Positions 26,985-35,100 are shown, counted from the first letter of the stretch. The stretch is 64,000 nt of DNA from Sulfurisphaera javensis (GCF_041154675.1 NZ_AP031322.1:1116001-1180000), one strand, 5' to 3'. Notes: generated from the sequence alone by a model not told the origin. Numbers and translations: made by a program.

Positions 26985-27174
26985 TCTATATATTTTTTAG
27001 ATTCCCATCACAGATGTGGATGGTAAATTCCCGAATAGTGGTGGGGAGAAGGAAAAAACTTAAGATGTGCGGGTTTCCCTCGCTATAATGCGAGGTGGGG
27101 GGTTTCCCGCGAAAGGGACGGAGAAGAATGATTGGGCAACCATGACTTCGGTGAAATCCAAGGGCCGAGAATAA
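26985..27174 (+). other. GC-rich segment: foldable RNA or decayed coding tail
   Basis: A GC-rich patch just inside the right att site. It contains a nested hairpin: CCTCGC (27078-27083), TATAAT, GCGAGG (27090-27095), enclosed by GCGGG (27069-27073) and CCCGC (27106-27110). The plus-strand frame also reads like a protein tail, DVDGKFPNSGGEKEKT, stop, then VSLAIMRGGGFPAKGTEKND and TSVKSKGRE with a stop at 27172. Both readings are possible; IS200/IS605-type elements carry a structured RNA at the end of tnpB. Minus-strand frames here are also open but lack plausibility. Confidence 0.35.
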
Positions 27175-27353
27175 ATACAATGAAATTCAATGAGACCCAA
27201 ACCCCTTTGTCTCTGTTCATCTGTTAATTTTTCTACTTGTATCATAAAATCACCCGATTCTATTATAGTATAATCTTATGTTATTCTTTTTTCGTCATAT
27301 GTTATGCAATTGGAATAAGACCGGCGGAGTTCAGTGAAAATTATCGTAAAATA

Positions 27354-27397
27354 GGGCTCGGGCCGGGACTTGAACCCGGGACCTACGGGTCCACAGC
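27354..27397 (-). repeat. Right attachment site (attR-like) inside tRNA-His
   Basis: The 44-base segment from the anticodon loop to just past the tRNA 3' end is repeated directly at 10979-11022 with one mismatch. The two copies bound 16.4 kb. The intact tRNA on this side means the element brought or preserved the 3' half. Confidence 0.8.
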
Positions 27398-27430
27398 CCG
27401 TCGCTCTAACCAGGCTGAGCTACCCGAGCC
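27355..27430 (-). tRNA. tRNA-His (GTG)
   Basis: A complete cloverleaf reads on the minus strand: acceptor GCTCGGG/CCCGAGC with the extra G-1 and C73 typical of tRNA-His, D arm, anticodon stem ACGGG/CCCGT with loop CTGTGGA giving anticodon GTG, and T arm CCGGG-TTCAAGT-CCCGG. There is no intron. Its 3' half (27354-27397) is duplicated at 10979-11022, so this gene is the integration target and right boundary of the island. Confidence 0.96.
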
Positions 27431-27474
27431 AGTCCATTTATTATTATAATCTCCTTCTTTTTAAACTTACTCTC

Positions 27475-28701
27475 TTACTTAGTCTTGTATTCTTGTTTAA
27501 CTATATCAAGTATCTCTCTAGCTATTATTGTTTTATAATTTTTATTTATCTTTTTAACAAAATTCTTACCAATTACTATGACCTCATTGTAATCTGAGGA
27601 AAATGCGATATCTCTCCTAGATGCATTATTGGCAATAATTATGTCAAATCCATGCCTTTCTTTCTTTAATTTTGCTTTTTCTATCAATTCACTATCATCA
27701 TTTACTGTCTCTGCTGCAAATCCTACTAGAAAAACATTATATTTTCTAATTACACTAGATATTTTTATTGTTTTCTCTAGTTCTATTTTTGGAACCTCAA
27801 CATGGCTATCTATTTTAGAAGAAGATGTATTCTTAAACTTATAATCTGCTGGTGCGCCAGCTAAAATTACAATATTATACCCCTCTTTAACAAATTTTTC
27901 AACTTCATTAGCCATTTCATTAGTAGTTTCAACACTAACTTTTTTCTTAACATATGGCTTTAAATGAGAGCTTAAAGGGCCATGAACTAGAACAACGTCA
28001 GCACCCCTAAAATAAGCCTCATTAGCTATTGCAACACCCATAGTACCACTACTTGGATTTGATATAAACCTCACTGGATCTAAGTATTCTCTAGTCGGAC
28101 CTGCAGTAACAACAATCTTATATCCTTCTAAATCTTTTCCCCTAAGTAATAAAGTCGAAATATAACTTGCAAGATAATCTATGTCAGGATAATGAGCAAC
28201 GTCTCTGACTAAGAATGGTTCTATTACTATTACCCCAAGTTCTCTTAGTTTATTTAAATTACTAACCATTTGAGGAGAAAAATACATTGGCAAATGCATA
28301 GCAGGAACTAATATTACTGGCTTTTTAAGCCCAATGAAGTTTAAAGCTGTAATTGTTACAGTAGTATCTGCAATACCATTAGAAATTTTACTTATTGTAT
28401 TTGCTGTTGCTGGAGCTATTACATAAGCATCAAAATCCTCCGCTAAAGTAACATGTTCTATTTCGCCAGTAAGCTTAGTAACAACTGGGCTACCAGTTGC
28501 CCATTCAAACATAGAAGGAGAAATTAACTTTGTAGCATCCTTACTCATAATAACTTTAACTTCGGCACCTAGTCTCATTAATGTCCTTACTAAATCAATA
28601 GTCCTATAAATGGAAACACTTGCAGTTACGCCTACAACAATCTTTTTGTTAGAAAGCTCTGAGGATATCTCGCCTATGATCTTTTTTGACGGATGACTCA
28701 T
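27475..28701 (-). CDS. coaBC: Bifunctional phosphopantothenoylcysteine synthetase/decarboxylase
   Basis: Coenzyme A biosynthesis: CoaB joins cysteine to 4'-phosphopantothenate using a nucleotide triphosphate, and CoaC decarboxylates the product with FMN. The N-terminal flavoprotein domain (about 1-185) has GVTASVSIYRTIDLVR and the substrate motif ATANTISKISNGIADT. The C-terminal synthetase domain has VVTAGPTREYLDPVRFISN followed by a SSGTMG loop and GFAAET. At 408 residues it has the usual length. It is divergent from ard1. Confidence 0.95.
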   Translation of the reverse strand: MSHPSKKIIGEISSELSNKKIVVGVTASVSIYRTIDLVRTLMRLGAEVKVIMSKDATKLISPSMFEWATGSPVVTKLTGEIEHVTLAEDFDAYVIAPATANTISKISNGIADTTVTITALNFIGLKKPVILVPAMHLPMYFSPQMVSNLNKLRELGVIVIEPFLVRDVAHYPDIDYLASYISTLLLRGKDLEGYKIVVTAGPTREYLDPVRFISNPSSGTMGVAIANEAYFRGADVVLVHGPLSSHLKPYVKKKVSVETTNEMANEVEKFVKEGYNIVILAGAPADYKFKNTSSSKIDSHVEVPKIELEKTIKISSVIRKYNVFLVGFAAETVNDDSELIEKAKLKKERHGFDIIIANNASRRDIAFSSDYNEVIVIGKNFVKKINKNYKTIIAREILDIVKQEYKTK

Positions 28702-28739
28702 CAGTCATAAATTTATACTTTGGATAAAAACCTTATATC

Positions 28740-29243
28740 ATGGAATATGCAGAAGCAAAAAAAGGAAAAGAGTTTAAGGTTAGAATTGCTAGAATTACTG
28801 ATATTGATGAAATAATAAAAATTAATAGATTAGCTTTACCTGAAAATTATCCATATTACTTCTTTGTTGAGCATCTAAAGGAATATGAAGCAGCATTTTA
28901 CGTTGCTGAGGTTGATGGACAGATTGTAGGATACATTATGCCTAGAATTGAATGGGGATTTAGCAATTTAAAACAGTTACCTTCACTAGTAAAGAAAGGT
29001 CATGTTGTTTCAATAGCAGTACTAGAACCATATAGAAGAATGGGAATAGGTACTGCACTTCTCCAAGCATCGCTAAAAGCTATGAAAGAAGTTTATGGTG
29101 CTGAGGAAGTTTATTTAGAAGTTAGAGTAAGTAATACACCAGCAATAAACTTGTATAAAAAATTAGGTTTTAAAGAAGTAAAAATCCTAAAACATTATTA
29201 TGCCGATGGAGAAGATGCATATTTAATGGCAGCACCTCTTTAA
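28740..29243 (+). CDS. ard1: N-alpha-acetyltransferase, archaeal Ard1
   Basis: A 167-residue GNAT enzyme that acetylates protein N-termini; the S. solfataricus orthologue acetylates the chromatin protein Alba. The signature HVVSIAVLEPYRRMGIGTALL supplies the acetyl-CoA pyrophosphate loop (R/Q-x-x-G-x-A type), followed by YLEVRVSNTPAINLYKKLGF and YYADGEDAYLM. From memory it is very similar to the SsArd1 sequence over its whole length. Its 3' end overlaps the convergent phosphoesterase gene by 21 bases. Confidence 0.93.
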   Translation: MEYAEAKKGKEFKVRIARITDIDEIIKINRLALPENYPYYFFVEHLKEYEAAFYVAEVDGQIVGYIMPRIEWGFSNLKQLPSLVKKGHVVSIAVLEPYRRMGIGTALLQASLKAMKEVYGAEEVYLEVRVSNTPAINLYKKLGFKEVKILKHYYADGEDAYLMAAPL

Positions 29244-29693
29244 CTCGTACTTCTCTCCATCATATATTACATAATAGCCTTTTTCTATACTGCCAACAGA
29301 AACTATCTGTGTTTTATTGATATAATATGTCTTCTGCTCCTCAAGATGACCATGAAGTACGATTTCCGGTAAATTAGATAAAATTTGTCCTAACACTAAC
29401 TGAGATCCTCTAGGATATCTAGGCGGAAAATGAGTTATTACTTTCTTTGAGGTAAAAGAAGTAGAAAGATCCAGGATTTTGTCAACTAATAAACCATTCT
29501 TTCTTAGGTATTTTTGAGTCGTAATATCCTCCATTTCACCTAATATACCATAATAATTCCTTATGTATTGTGGACACTCAACATCTCCTAATCCAACTAT
29601 AGCATCAACATCTAAACTGTTAAGAAATTCGATCACATCCTCTTTGCAAGGTACCCGTGTAATTAAGGCTATTCTTCTTATACCATTCATCAA
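29223..29693 (-). CDS. Small calcineurin-like phosphoesterase family protein
   Basis: A 156-residue protein with a reduced metallophosphoesterase pattern: first strand RIALITRV, where the usual D-x-H is not present, then AIVGLGDVE (GD motif), KVITHFPPRYP and LHGHLEEQKTYYINKTQIVSVGS, which matches the GHTH...NPGS end of MJ0936/YfcE-like phosphodiesterases. The lack of D-x-H suggests altered or lost metal binding. Its start overlaps the 3' end of the upstream CitG-like gene by 74 bases, yet the N-terminal strand is needed for the fold, so the overlap is probably real. Confidence 0.7.
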   Translation of the reverse strand: MMNGIRRIALITRVPCKEDVIEFLNSLDVDAIVGLGDVECPQYIRNYYGILGEMEDITTQKYLRKNGLLVDKILDLSTSFTSKKVITHFPPRYPRGSQLVLGQILSNLPEIVLHGHLEEQKTYYINKTQIVSVGSIEKGYYVIYDGEKYELKRCCH

Positions 29694-30525
29694 GATAATA
29701 TAATGCGATTCCAGTAGCTATTATATCTGCTGTTGATCCAGGGTTGAAATTGTTTTTAGTTAAAAATTCATCAAACTTTTTTACTAAATCTAAAGAATAA
29801 TTATGTAAAATTTCACATGCATATTTTGACACAGCTATAGCAACAAAACCACCATATTTCCTAAATATAAGTCCATCTGGGATTTCACAGAGAATTTTTA
29901 TAAAACTATACACTACACCTTCCTCTATTCCTTTCGATTTAATCTCTTCTACTACTTCTAAAGAATATTTGTAATCAAAAATCATATTTCTAACTGAGCT
30001 ATCGATTTCTGCCGATTTAAGGAGAACAGAATATAAATCATATTTCTTAAGCTCAGTATAATCCATATTACTTATCTTGCCTAAGTAACTTAATTTTAGT
30101 TCCTTAAGCGTTAAAGAGAAATAGTAAGAATCGTTCTTATTTAATGCCTTTATAACTTGTGATGTTTTTGAAAGAGTATCCTTCAAGGAAAACAAAGAAG
30201 AATAAGCAATAGGCAATAATTGCATAGCTGTGCCAAAAATCGAGAAATTAAAATTAAGCCTTTTACTTTCTATTACTGCTTCATACAGTAACTTATACAG
30301 ACTAAAATACTCTTTTTCTCTTCTCATTTTACATGCTTCTTTATAAAAATCCTTCATGACTAACGCTGAGTAGATAAGGTCGGAAAAACTTACCGACTTA
30401 ATATCCTTAACTCTAGATGCATTACCTGGTTTATCAATGAGTGCTTCGTCAATAGAAGCTCTAGATAGAAGAAAACTTATATTCTCACAGTAATCTTCTA
30501 ACATATCCTTTAACATTCCTATCAC
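29620..30525 (-). CDS. CitG/MdcB-like triphosphoribosyl-dephospho-CoA synthase family protein
   Basis: A 301-residue helical protein with the family signatures EALIDKPGNASRVKD near the N-terminus and FNPGSTADIIATGIALYYLD near the C-terminus. Bacterial CitG makes the prosthetic-group precursor for citrate lyase. Archaeal homologues are widespread where citrate lyase is absent, and their substrate is unsettled. It overlaps both neighbours on the same strand (the nucleotidyltransferase gene upstream by 41 bases, the phosphoesterase gene downstream by 74), indicating a compact operon. Confidence 0.85.
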   Translation of the reverse strand: MIGMLKDMLEDYCENISFLLSRASIDEALIDKPGNASRVKDIKSVSFSDLIYSALVMKDFYKEACKMRREKEYFSLYKLLYEAVIESKRLNFNFSIFGTAMQLLPIAYSSLFSLKDTLSKTSQVIKALNKNDSYYFSLTLKELKLSYLGKISNMDYTELKKYDLYSVLLKSAEIDSSVRNMIFDYKYSLEVVEEIKSKGIEEGVVYSFIKILCEIPDGLIFRKYGGFVAIAVSKYACEILHNYSLDLVKKFDEFLTKNNFNPGSTADIIATGIALYYLDEWYKKNSLNYTGTLQRGCDRIS

Positions 30526-31402
30526 CTATAATTAGAATACTCTCACCATTATTACATTCCATAAGCATACCTCTTGCATGAATCCTTTTGGACTTAAATA
30601 ATAACATTGAATATATACCCTCATACGAAGTTAGAGTTTTTGGAGTTATTTCACCTTTAAGTAAAGATATATTATCCAAGACCACTATAGAAGGATAAAA
30701 AATTGAATATGTATTATCAGAAATATCAGCTACAATTTCTCCTTCTCCTACGTTTTTACACACTTTATCACAGTATTTTAAAGGGTAAGGGTATACAAAT
30801 AGAAATGAGTACTTTACCCCTTTATAGATTCCTCTAACACGTAAGTCATATAACTCTTTTGCATCTTCAATTGATATACCATAGTTCTTGGAGGTCTCTA
30901 GAATCCAATCCTCATCTCTTTCAAAACCGTTAAATGAATTTAGAAAATCCAATCCATCTTTAATCCCATAAATTACAAAGTCTATGTCTGAGGAAGAATG
31001 AGATATACCAGCTAAAAGACTTCCTGTGATTCCAATATTCCTAACCCCTATTTTATCATAAATTTCTAAGGCTATATTTTCTAGGATATTTTTGGGACTT
31101 TTAATAACTTCTTTTATTTTATCTTCTGGTCTTAAATGCTTCAAAACATTTGATTCATAAATTATAGGAAAAGAAACATTATAGCAAGGTTCATAAACAA
31201 ACTCTTGATTTACTTTCAAAAGATTATGAACACCGTAATATTTTAATGCTCTTTCATATCCTTTCCATATTCCTTTACCAGTATAAATATATTTCAAATA
31301 TGCATAAACATATCCGAAAGGATTAATGTTTGAGTAAACAACGTAAATGTTTCCATCTTTTCCTATTATAATGTCTTTATCAAGGAAATAATCTCTTCCC
31401 AT
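30485..31402 (-). CDS. Predicted nucleotidyltransferase (COG1665-like)
   Basis: A 305-residue protein with a polymerase-beta-type core: GVRNIGITGSLLAGISHSSSDIDFVIYG at about 120-147, where GS and the D-x-D pair that binds metal and nucleotide are intact. The N-terminal portion (NPFGYVYAYLKYIYTGKGIW) and C-terminal strand region are specific to an archaeal family usually labelled predicted nucleotidyltransferase. Substrate unknown. It overlaps the DUF1464 gene upstream by 37 bases. Confidence 0.78.
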   Translation of the reverse strand: MGRDYFLDKDIIIGKDGNIYVVYSNINPFGYVYAYLKYIYTGKGIWKGYERALKYYGVHNLLKVNQEFVYEPCYNVSFPIIYESNVLKHLRPEDKIKEVIKSPKNILENIALEIYDKIGVRNIGITGSLLAGISHSSSDIDFVIYGIKDGLDFLNSFNGFERDEDWILETSKNYGISIEDAKELYDLRVRGIYKGVKYSFLFVYPYPLKYCDKVCKNVGEGEIVADISDNTYSIFYPSIVVLDNISLLKGEITPKTLTSYEGIYSMLLFKSKRIHARGMLMECNNGESILIIGDRNVKGYVRRLL

Positions 31403-32268
31403 CCTTTTAATCTCACAAAAGAAATAGCGTTTCCAGAGCTTTTTAACATATCTAAATATTTCCTATAAACTCCACCACCTATTGCATTAGCAATATAAGC
31501 AGAACCTACAGCAGCTTCCTTAAATTTAACCTCAAACTTCTTGCCGAAATCCAATTCATGTTTCTTCTTTCCAGAAACAATTATAGGTATTTCATACTTT
31601 GATGAATACCATTCAGCAATAATTCTTATTAACTCCTTACCTCTCTCCCAATTTCCATTAGTATAAATCACATCTTTAGTAATCTTTGCATATTTATGTA
31701 ATAAATATGCAACCTCACCATCAATAAATCCAGCAGATGAAGGACCCGGTAGGATAGTACCACCGAAACCATCAATAATCTTACCGTTTAAAACAACTAC
31801 TATTGCTGAAAAATTACTACCAGCTTCAACTAAAACAAAACTATCGTATAAAGTTCTATAGAAAAAAGCTGAAGCCACTTTATCAGCAGTACCCATATCT
31901 ATCAAATTTATTTTCCTATATGTTGGAACACTTTCAAGTTCTATTACACTAGGAATTGTTACAGCATTAGTAAGCCATAAGGAACTTCGTATAAAGTTTC
32001 TTAATGGTCCTTCCTTTTCTGGGTCAGCTAAAGATAAAAGAAAAATCTCTCTATTACTAATCTTATTTACCTTATAAAATGGTAAACCGTGACCAGAAGG
32101 AAGGGCTATAATCTGCGGTCTTTCCTTGCTTATTTCCCTTACTAAAGAAAGAGAATAATGAGGAATGTTTGAGGTTAGGACTTCCTTATAAGATAATAAA
32201 AGGCCAACTTCACTAACAATAGCTATACCATAAGTCTTGCTACCCGGATCAATCCCAACAAATTTCAT
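31366..32268 (-). CDS. DUF1464 family ASKHA-fold protein
   Basis: A 300-residue archaeal protein. GIDPGSKTYGIAIV at the N-terminus is the phosphate-1 loop of the actin/sugar kinase fold, and SFVLVEAGSNFSAIVVVLNGKIIDGFGGT is the second phosphate loop, followed by AGFIDGEVAYLL. The family has been called a predicted butyrate kinase, but activity is not established to my knowledge. The start ATG overlaps the stop of the upstream gene by four bases. Confidence 0.82.
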   Translation of the reverse strand: MKFVGIDPGSKTYGIAIVSEVGLLLSYKEVLTSNIPHYSLSLVREISKERPQIIALPSGHGLPFYKVNKISNREIFLLSLADPEKEGPLRNFIRSSLWLTNAVTIPSVIELESVPTYRKINLIDMGTADKVASAFFYRTLYDSFVLVEAGSNFSAIVVVLNGKIIDGFGGTILPGPSSAGFIDGEVAYLLHKYAKITKDVIYTNGNWERGKELIRIIAEWYSSKYEIPIIVSGKKKHELDFGKKFEVKFKEAAVGSAYIANAIGGGVYRKYLDMLKSSGNAISFVRLKGWEEIISLIKTL

Positions 32269-32837
32269 TTTTGTTCAATCTTCACTTCTACCATTAAATC
32301 ACTTTTCTTTATTTCATAAGTAATTTCACTGTTTGTTAATTCCCCTTTTAGTAAATTTTTACAAAAATTCTCGAAATAATTTGCTATATTCTCATTTTCA
32401 AATTTATAAATAACATCTTGTTTATACTGAGAAGAATACATGTTAGCCTTCACTCCTCTTAAAAGTTGGGCTATAAAATCTAATATTCCAATTAATTTAT
32501 TTATTTTTCCTTCTTCAGTTAAAGAAATAGTTGATATATAACTAGAAATTAAGAGAGATAAGTCTGCTGGAGTAATTAATGAAGTATTAATTGTTAAAGC
32601 TCCTACAGAAACTAAATGCTTTAAAAGTCTATAATAAACTTGAAGATAACTGACATCATCTCCTAAAGACCTATATAGAGAAATATATAAATCAACAGCA
32701 ATATTAGTAACATCATAAACAGTTCTTCCTTCTTCATCCGCTATGTTCTTTAATTCTTTATACAATTTATCCTTCATAAAGCACGAATGTCTACTTTTTT
32801 CTTCAAAAGTTTCTTCCATGTATACAACTGTATACAA
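32265..32837 (-). CDS. Hypothetical protein with ribbon-helix-helix-like N-terminus
   Basis: A 190-residue protein. Residues about 17-50 (SCFMKDKLYKELKNIADEEG, then RTVYDVTNIAVDLYI) look like a ribbon-helix-helix DNA-binding unit. The remaining region is helical, then ends in two beta-strands (NSEITYEIKKSDLMVEVKIEQ). The upstream neighbour has a similar helical middle and beta C-terminus (SKVQVSENGQFAILTLKVNQ), so the two may be distant paralogues. Function unknown; gene regulation is a guess from the N-terminus. Confidence 0.6.
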   Translation of the reverse strand: MYTVVYMEETFEEKSRHSCFMKDKLYKELKNIADEEGRTVYDVTNIAVDLYISLYRSLGDDVSYLQVYYRLLKHLVSVGALTINTSLITPADLSLLISSYISTISLTEEGKINKLIGILDFIAQLLRGVKANMYSSQYKQDVIYKFENENIANYFENFCKNLLKGELTNSEITYEIKKSDLMVEVKIEQK

Positions 32838-32850
32838 GAGGATAATAAAC

Positions 32851-33504
32851 TTATTGATTAACCTTTAAAGTTAATATCGCAAATTGACCATTTTCACTTA
32901 CTTGAACTTTAGATAAAGAAACTTTCAACTCCGATAATATATCACCTAGAATTTGAGAGATAATTTCTAAAAGGGGCTTATTTGCATACCTAGCTGTAAT
33001 TCTGCATAGAATGTTTCCTCCACCAGAATTTTCACAATCAACATTATCGATTAAAAATGAAAGAAATGGAATGAAAGATATAACATTTTTAAGCTCACTT
33101 ACATCATTTTCACCGACGATTGAAAGTGATTTAATATAATGCTTTCCAGTTGCCGTTGCTATTGATTGAAAAAGATACATTGCAGATTCATCCTTTTGAA
33201 GATAAGAATAGATTAAAGGAACAAAACTTGATAACAAAAATCTCATAGAAGCATAAGAGTGATAAATTTTAGAAAGATTACTTATATCATCCCAAGAGTT
33301 ATGGGTCTTTAAAATTGCATCAATCTCTTGAAAAATTATATATAAAGTATCATCTACCTTGTCATTTATAGTCTTGTAACCATCAGATGTAAGAGAAGAA
33401 GTTAACTGACGTTTTATATGATCTTCAATACTATCCAAAAGCCGTGAATTTTCCTCTGACATTGGATGTAATTTTCTTGTCTTCTTTTCTTTCTTCTCTT
33501 TCAC
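32851..33504 (-). CDS. Conserved hypothetical helical protein
   Basis: A 217-residue protein not recognised. It has a basic N-terminus (MKEKKEKKTRKLHPMSEENS), a helical body and a C-terminal beta hairpin similar in layout to the next gene's product. No membrane segment: the hydrophobic stretch FLLSSFVPLIYSYL is short. It is first in the five- or six-gene minus-strand operon that runs down to the phosphoesterase. Confidence 0.55.
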   Translation of the reverse strand: MKEKKEKKTRKLHPMSEENSRLLDSIEDHIKRQLTSSLTSDGYKTINDKVDDTLYIIFQEIDAILKTHNSWDDISNLSKIYHSYASMRFLLSSFVPLIYSYLQKDESAMYLFQSIATATGKHYIKSLSIVGENDVSELKNVISFIPFLSFLIDNVDCENSGGGNILCRITARYANKPLLEIISQILGDILSELKVSLSKVQVSENGQFAILTLKVNQ

Positions 33505-33600
33505 ATTTTACTAAACTCTTTCAAAAGATATATACTCTTTCATCAGTGGCTGCCCACAAACTGTCATTATTCCATTCGGCTCTTTGTCATCATAAATGGA

Positions 33601-33719
33601 GGCGGGATAGCGGCGCCTGGATTTGAACCAGGGACCTCGGGGTCTCACCGTGGAGAACTTACCCACTTATGAGCCCCGCGGGCTAACCAGGCTACCCTAC
33701 GCCGCTACTCAATCCCGCC
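33601..33719. repeat. Inverted 8-mers flanking the pre-tRNA-iMet
   Basis: GGCGGGAT at 33601-33608 is the exact reverse complement of ATCCCGCC at 33712-33719. The two lie directly beside the 3' and 5' ends of the tRNA and could pair the precursor's leader and trailer. The 5' arm in RNA terms is five bases from the tRNA start. Confidence 0.6.
33608..33706 (-). tRNA. Initiator tRNA-Met (CAT) with a 24-base intron
   Basis: The minus strand folds as tRNA with acceptor AGCGGCG/CGCCGCT (A1-U72 as in archaeal initiators), discriminator A, anticodon stem CGGGG/CCCCG and loop CTCATAA (anticodon CAT). Three G-C pairs in the anticodon stem also mark an initiator. An intron of about 24 bases (33644-33667) sits after position 37, the standard archaeal place, and can form the bulge-helix-bulge through GTGG/CCAC. 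The exact intron ends may shift by a base. Confidence 0.9.
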
Positions 33720-33824
33720 GGATGTATTATTATTAACTAACATATTAAAGCTTTCTGTCTTAAAAGACATTATAATTAATTATATATAACTAACAGTTTA
33801 GAGTACTCTTTTAAAGAGGTGCCT

Positions 33825-33938
33825 ATGAGTAAAATTAGTATATCTTACTTACAAAGAAATCTGAAGATATTAAAAATGAAATATGAACTCAAGGAAAAGC
33901 TAGGTAACGAAAGCAAGACTTACTTAATATCGAAATAA
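33825..33938 (+). CDS. 37-residue small protein ORF
   Basis: The ATG follows GAGGTG (33816-33821) closely, and a TTATATATAAC TATA-like element lies about 40 bases upstream (33779-33789), which leaves a short leader carrying that ribosome site. The 37 residues are basic and helical: ISYLQRNLKILKMKYELKEK. Promoter plus ribosome site makes translation plausible. No family recognised. Positions 33939-34088 hold only the upstream region of cbiZ. Confidence 0.45.
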   Translation: MSKISISYLQRNLKILKMKYELKEKLGNESKTYLISK

Positions 33939-34088
33939 TATTAGATTAGTATCCCTAACTTGAATTTAAATCTAGAGGTTTAAGTCTCATCAAAGAACTT
34001 AATTCTTCCAACCCTTATATAATAAGTTTTTGAAATAACCTAAACAGCATTATATTAACAATTTATTATGATAATATTATTTTAAGTT

Positions 34089-34610
34089 ATGAGAGTTGTT
34101 AAATTTGATCTTGGAAAACACTACTTAACTTTATCCTCAGCTCTTTACCCAGAAGGAATTTCTTATGTGAATAATATAGTTTTAATATTAGTAAGTAAAG
34201 ATTATTGTAATAAAAACCCTTGGAGTGATATAGAGAGATATAAAGAAAGAGGAAGCCTTGTATTTATGACAGCAGCTAAAAATTTTATCTTTGAGACATA
34301 CGATAATATAAAACTCTTTATAAGTGCTGGAATTGGAGAAAGCGGAGAGGACGCTGGTTGCACAATAAATATAGGGGTTTTTGTAGATTATCCTCTTAAC
34401 CTTAACGGGCTAATAGATTTAGTTAGAACCTTAACAGAGGCTAAATGTGGTGCTTTAAGAGATTTAAATTTACCATTCACTGGTACTGTTAGTGATGCAA
34501 TAGCAGTAGGAAGCATAATCGGAGAAAATTATTTTGCTGGTCCTGGAACTGAAATGGGTAAAAAGATAGCAAAAATTGTAAGAGAAAAAATAAAAAAGCT
34601 ATTATCTTAA
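34089..34610 (+). CDS. cbiZ: Adenosylcobinamide amidohydrolase (CbiZ family)
   Basis: A 173-residue protein matching CbiZ: TINIGVFVDYPLNLNGLIDL, then VRTLTEAKCGALRDLNLPF, then GTVSDAIAVGSIIG and a final GPGTEMGKKIA. The enzyme removes the aminopropanol side chain from adenosylcobinamide to give adenosylcobyric acid, allowing salvage of incomplete corrinoids in archaea. No other cobalamin gene is adjacent. The ATG is probably leaderless or nearly so. Confidence 0.85.
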   Translation: MRVVKFDLGKHYLTLSSALYPEGISYVNNIVLILVSKDYCNKNPWSDIERYKERGSLVFMTAAKNFIFETYDNIKLFISAGIGESGEDAGCTINIGVFVDYPLNLNGLIDLVRTLTEAKCGALRDLNLPFTGTVSDAIAVGSIIGENYFAGPGTEMGKKIAKIVREKIKKLLS

Positions 34611-34614
34611 TTAT

Positions 34615-35058
34615 TTATTTGAAAATCATTTTTCCACAATCTGCCTCTTCACTAACCTCTTTACAAAGTATTAGATCATCTTCATATGCATCAAGTAATT
34701 GTATAATTGTACTCTTAACATATTTCTTATTAAAAAGAGTATAACCTAGACTTTTAAACATTTTAATTGCAGGAATATTATCACTTTTAGTCGATGCTAC
34801 TATAATTCTTACCTTTTTTGAGATAAAAACCTCTTCTGCTTTCTCTATTATCTTCTTTCCAAACCCTTTTCCTCTATAACTTGGCAATATACCTACATAG
34901 AATATTGCTCCAATATCCTTATATTTCTTCAATTCAGCAAAACCTATTTCTTTCCCACTATATTTTTGTATTAAGATCTTTGAAGATTTCATATTTTTAA
35001 GGGCATAATAGCTGTCATACCTTGAAAGAGAAGAAGATATTAAGTCTTCAATACTCAT
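34615..35058 (-). CDS. GNAT-family acetyltransferase
   Basis: A 147-residue protein with the GNAT core GAIFYVGILPSYRGKGFGKKI (acetyl-CoA loop) and IVASTKSDNIPAIKMFKSLGY, the usual final helix-strand. The C-terminus is distinctive, with two cysteines (LCKEVSEEADCGKMIF). Substrate cannot be predicted. Convergent with cbiZ, four bases apart. Confidence 0.85.
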   Translation of the reverse strand: MSIEDLISSSLSRYDSYYALKNMKSSKILIQKYSGKEIGFAELKKYKDIGAIFYVGILPSYRGKGFGKKIIEKAEEVFISKKVRIIVASTKSDNIPAIKMFKSLGYTLFNKKYVKSTIIQLLDAYEDDLILCKEVSEEADCGKMIFK

Positions 35059-35100
35059 ATTCTCGGTTCCTTTTGCTCAAACTAATTATTTCTATTAAAA

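Noticed and set aside
26986-27245. Two overlapping minus-strand ORFs of 61-64 codons in the GC-rich patch
   Set aside because: GC-rich DNA gives open frames easily. The plus-strand frame and the nested hairpin explain the segment at least as well, and no family matches.
10979-27430. SSV-type integrated virus or pRN-type plasmid
   Set aside because: No integrase parts, RepA/primase-polymerase, or recognisable viral structural genes were seen in the interval.
27237-27449. ORFs across tRNA-His on the plus strand
   Set aside because: They read through the antisense of the tRNA and have no ribosome site or protein-like pattern.
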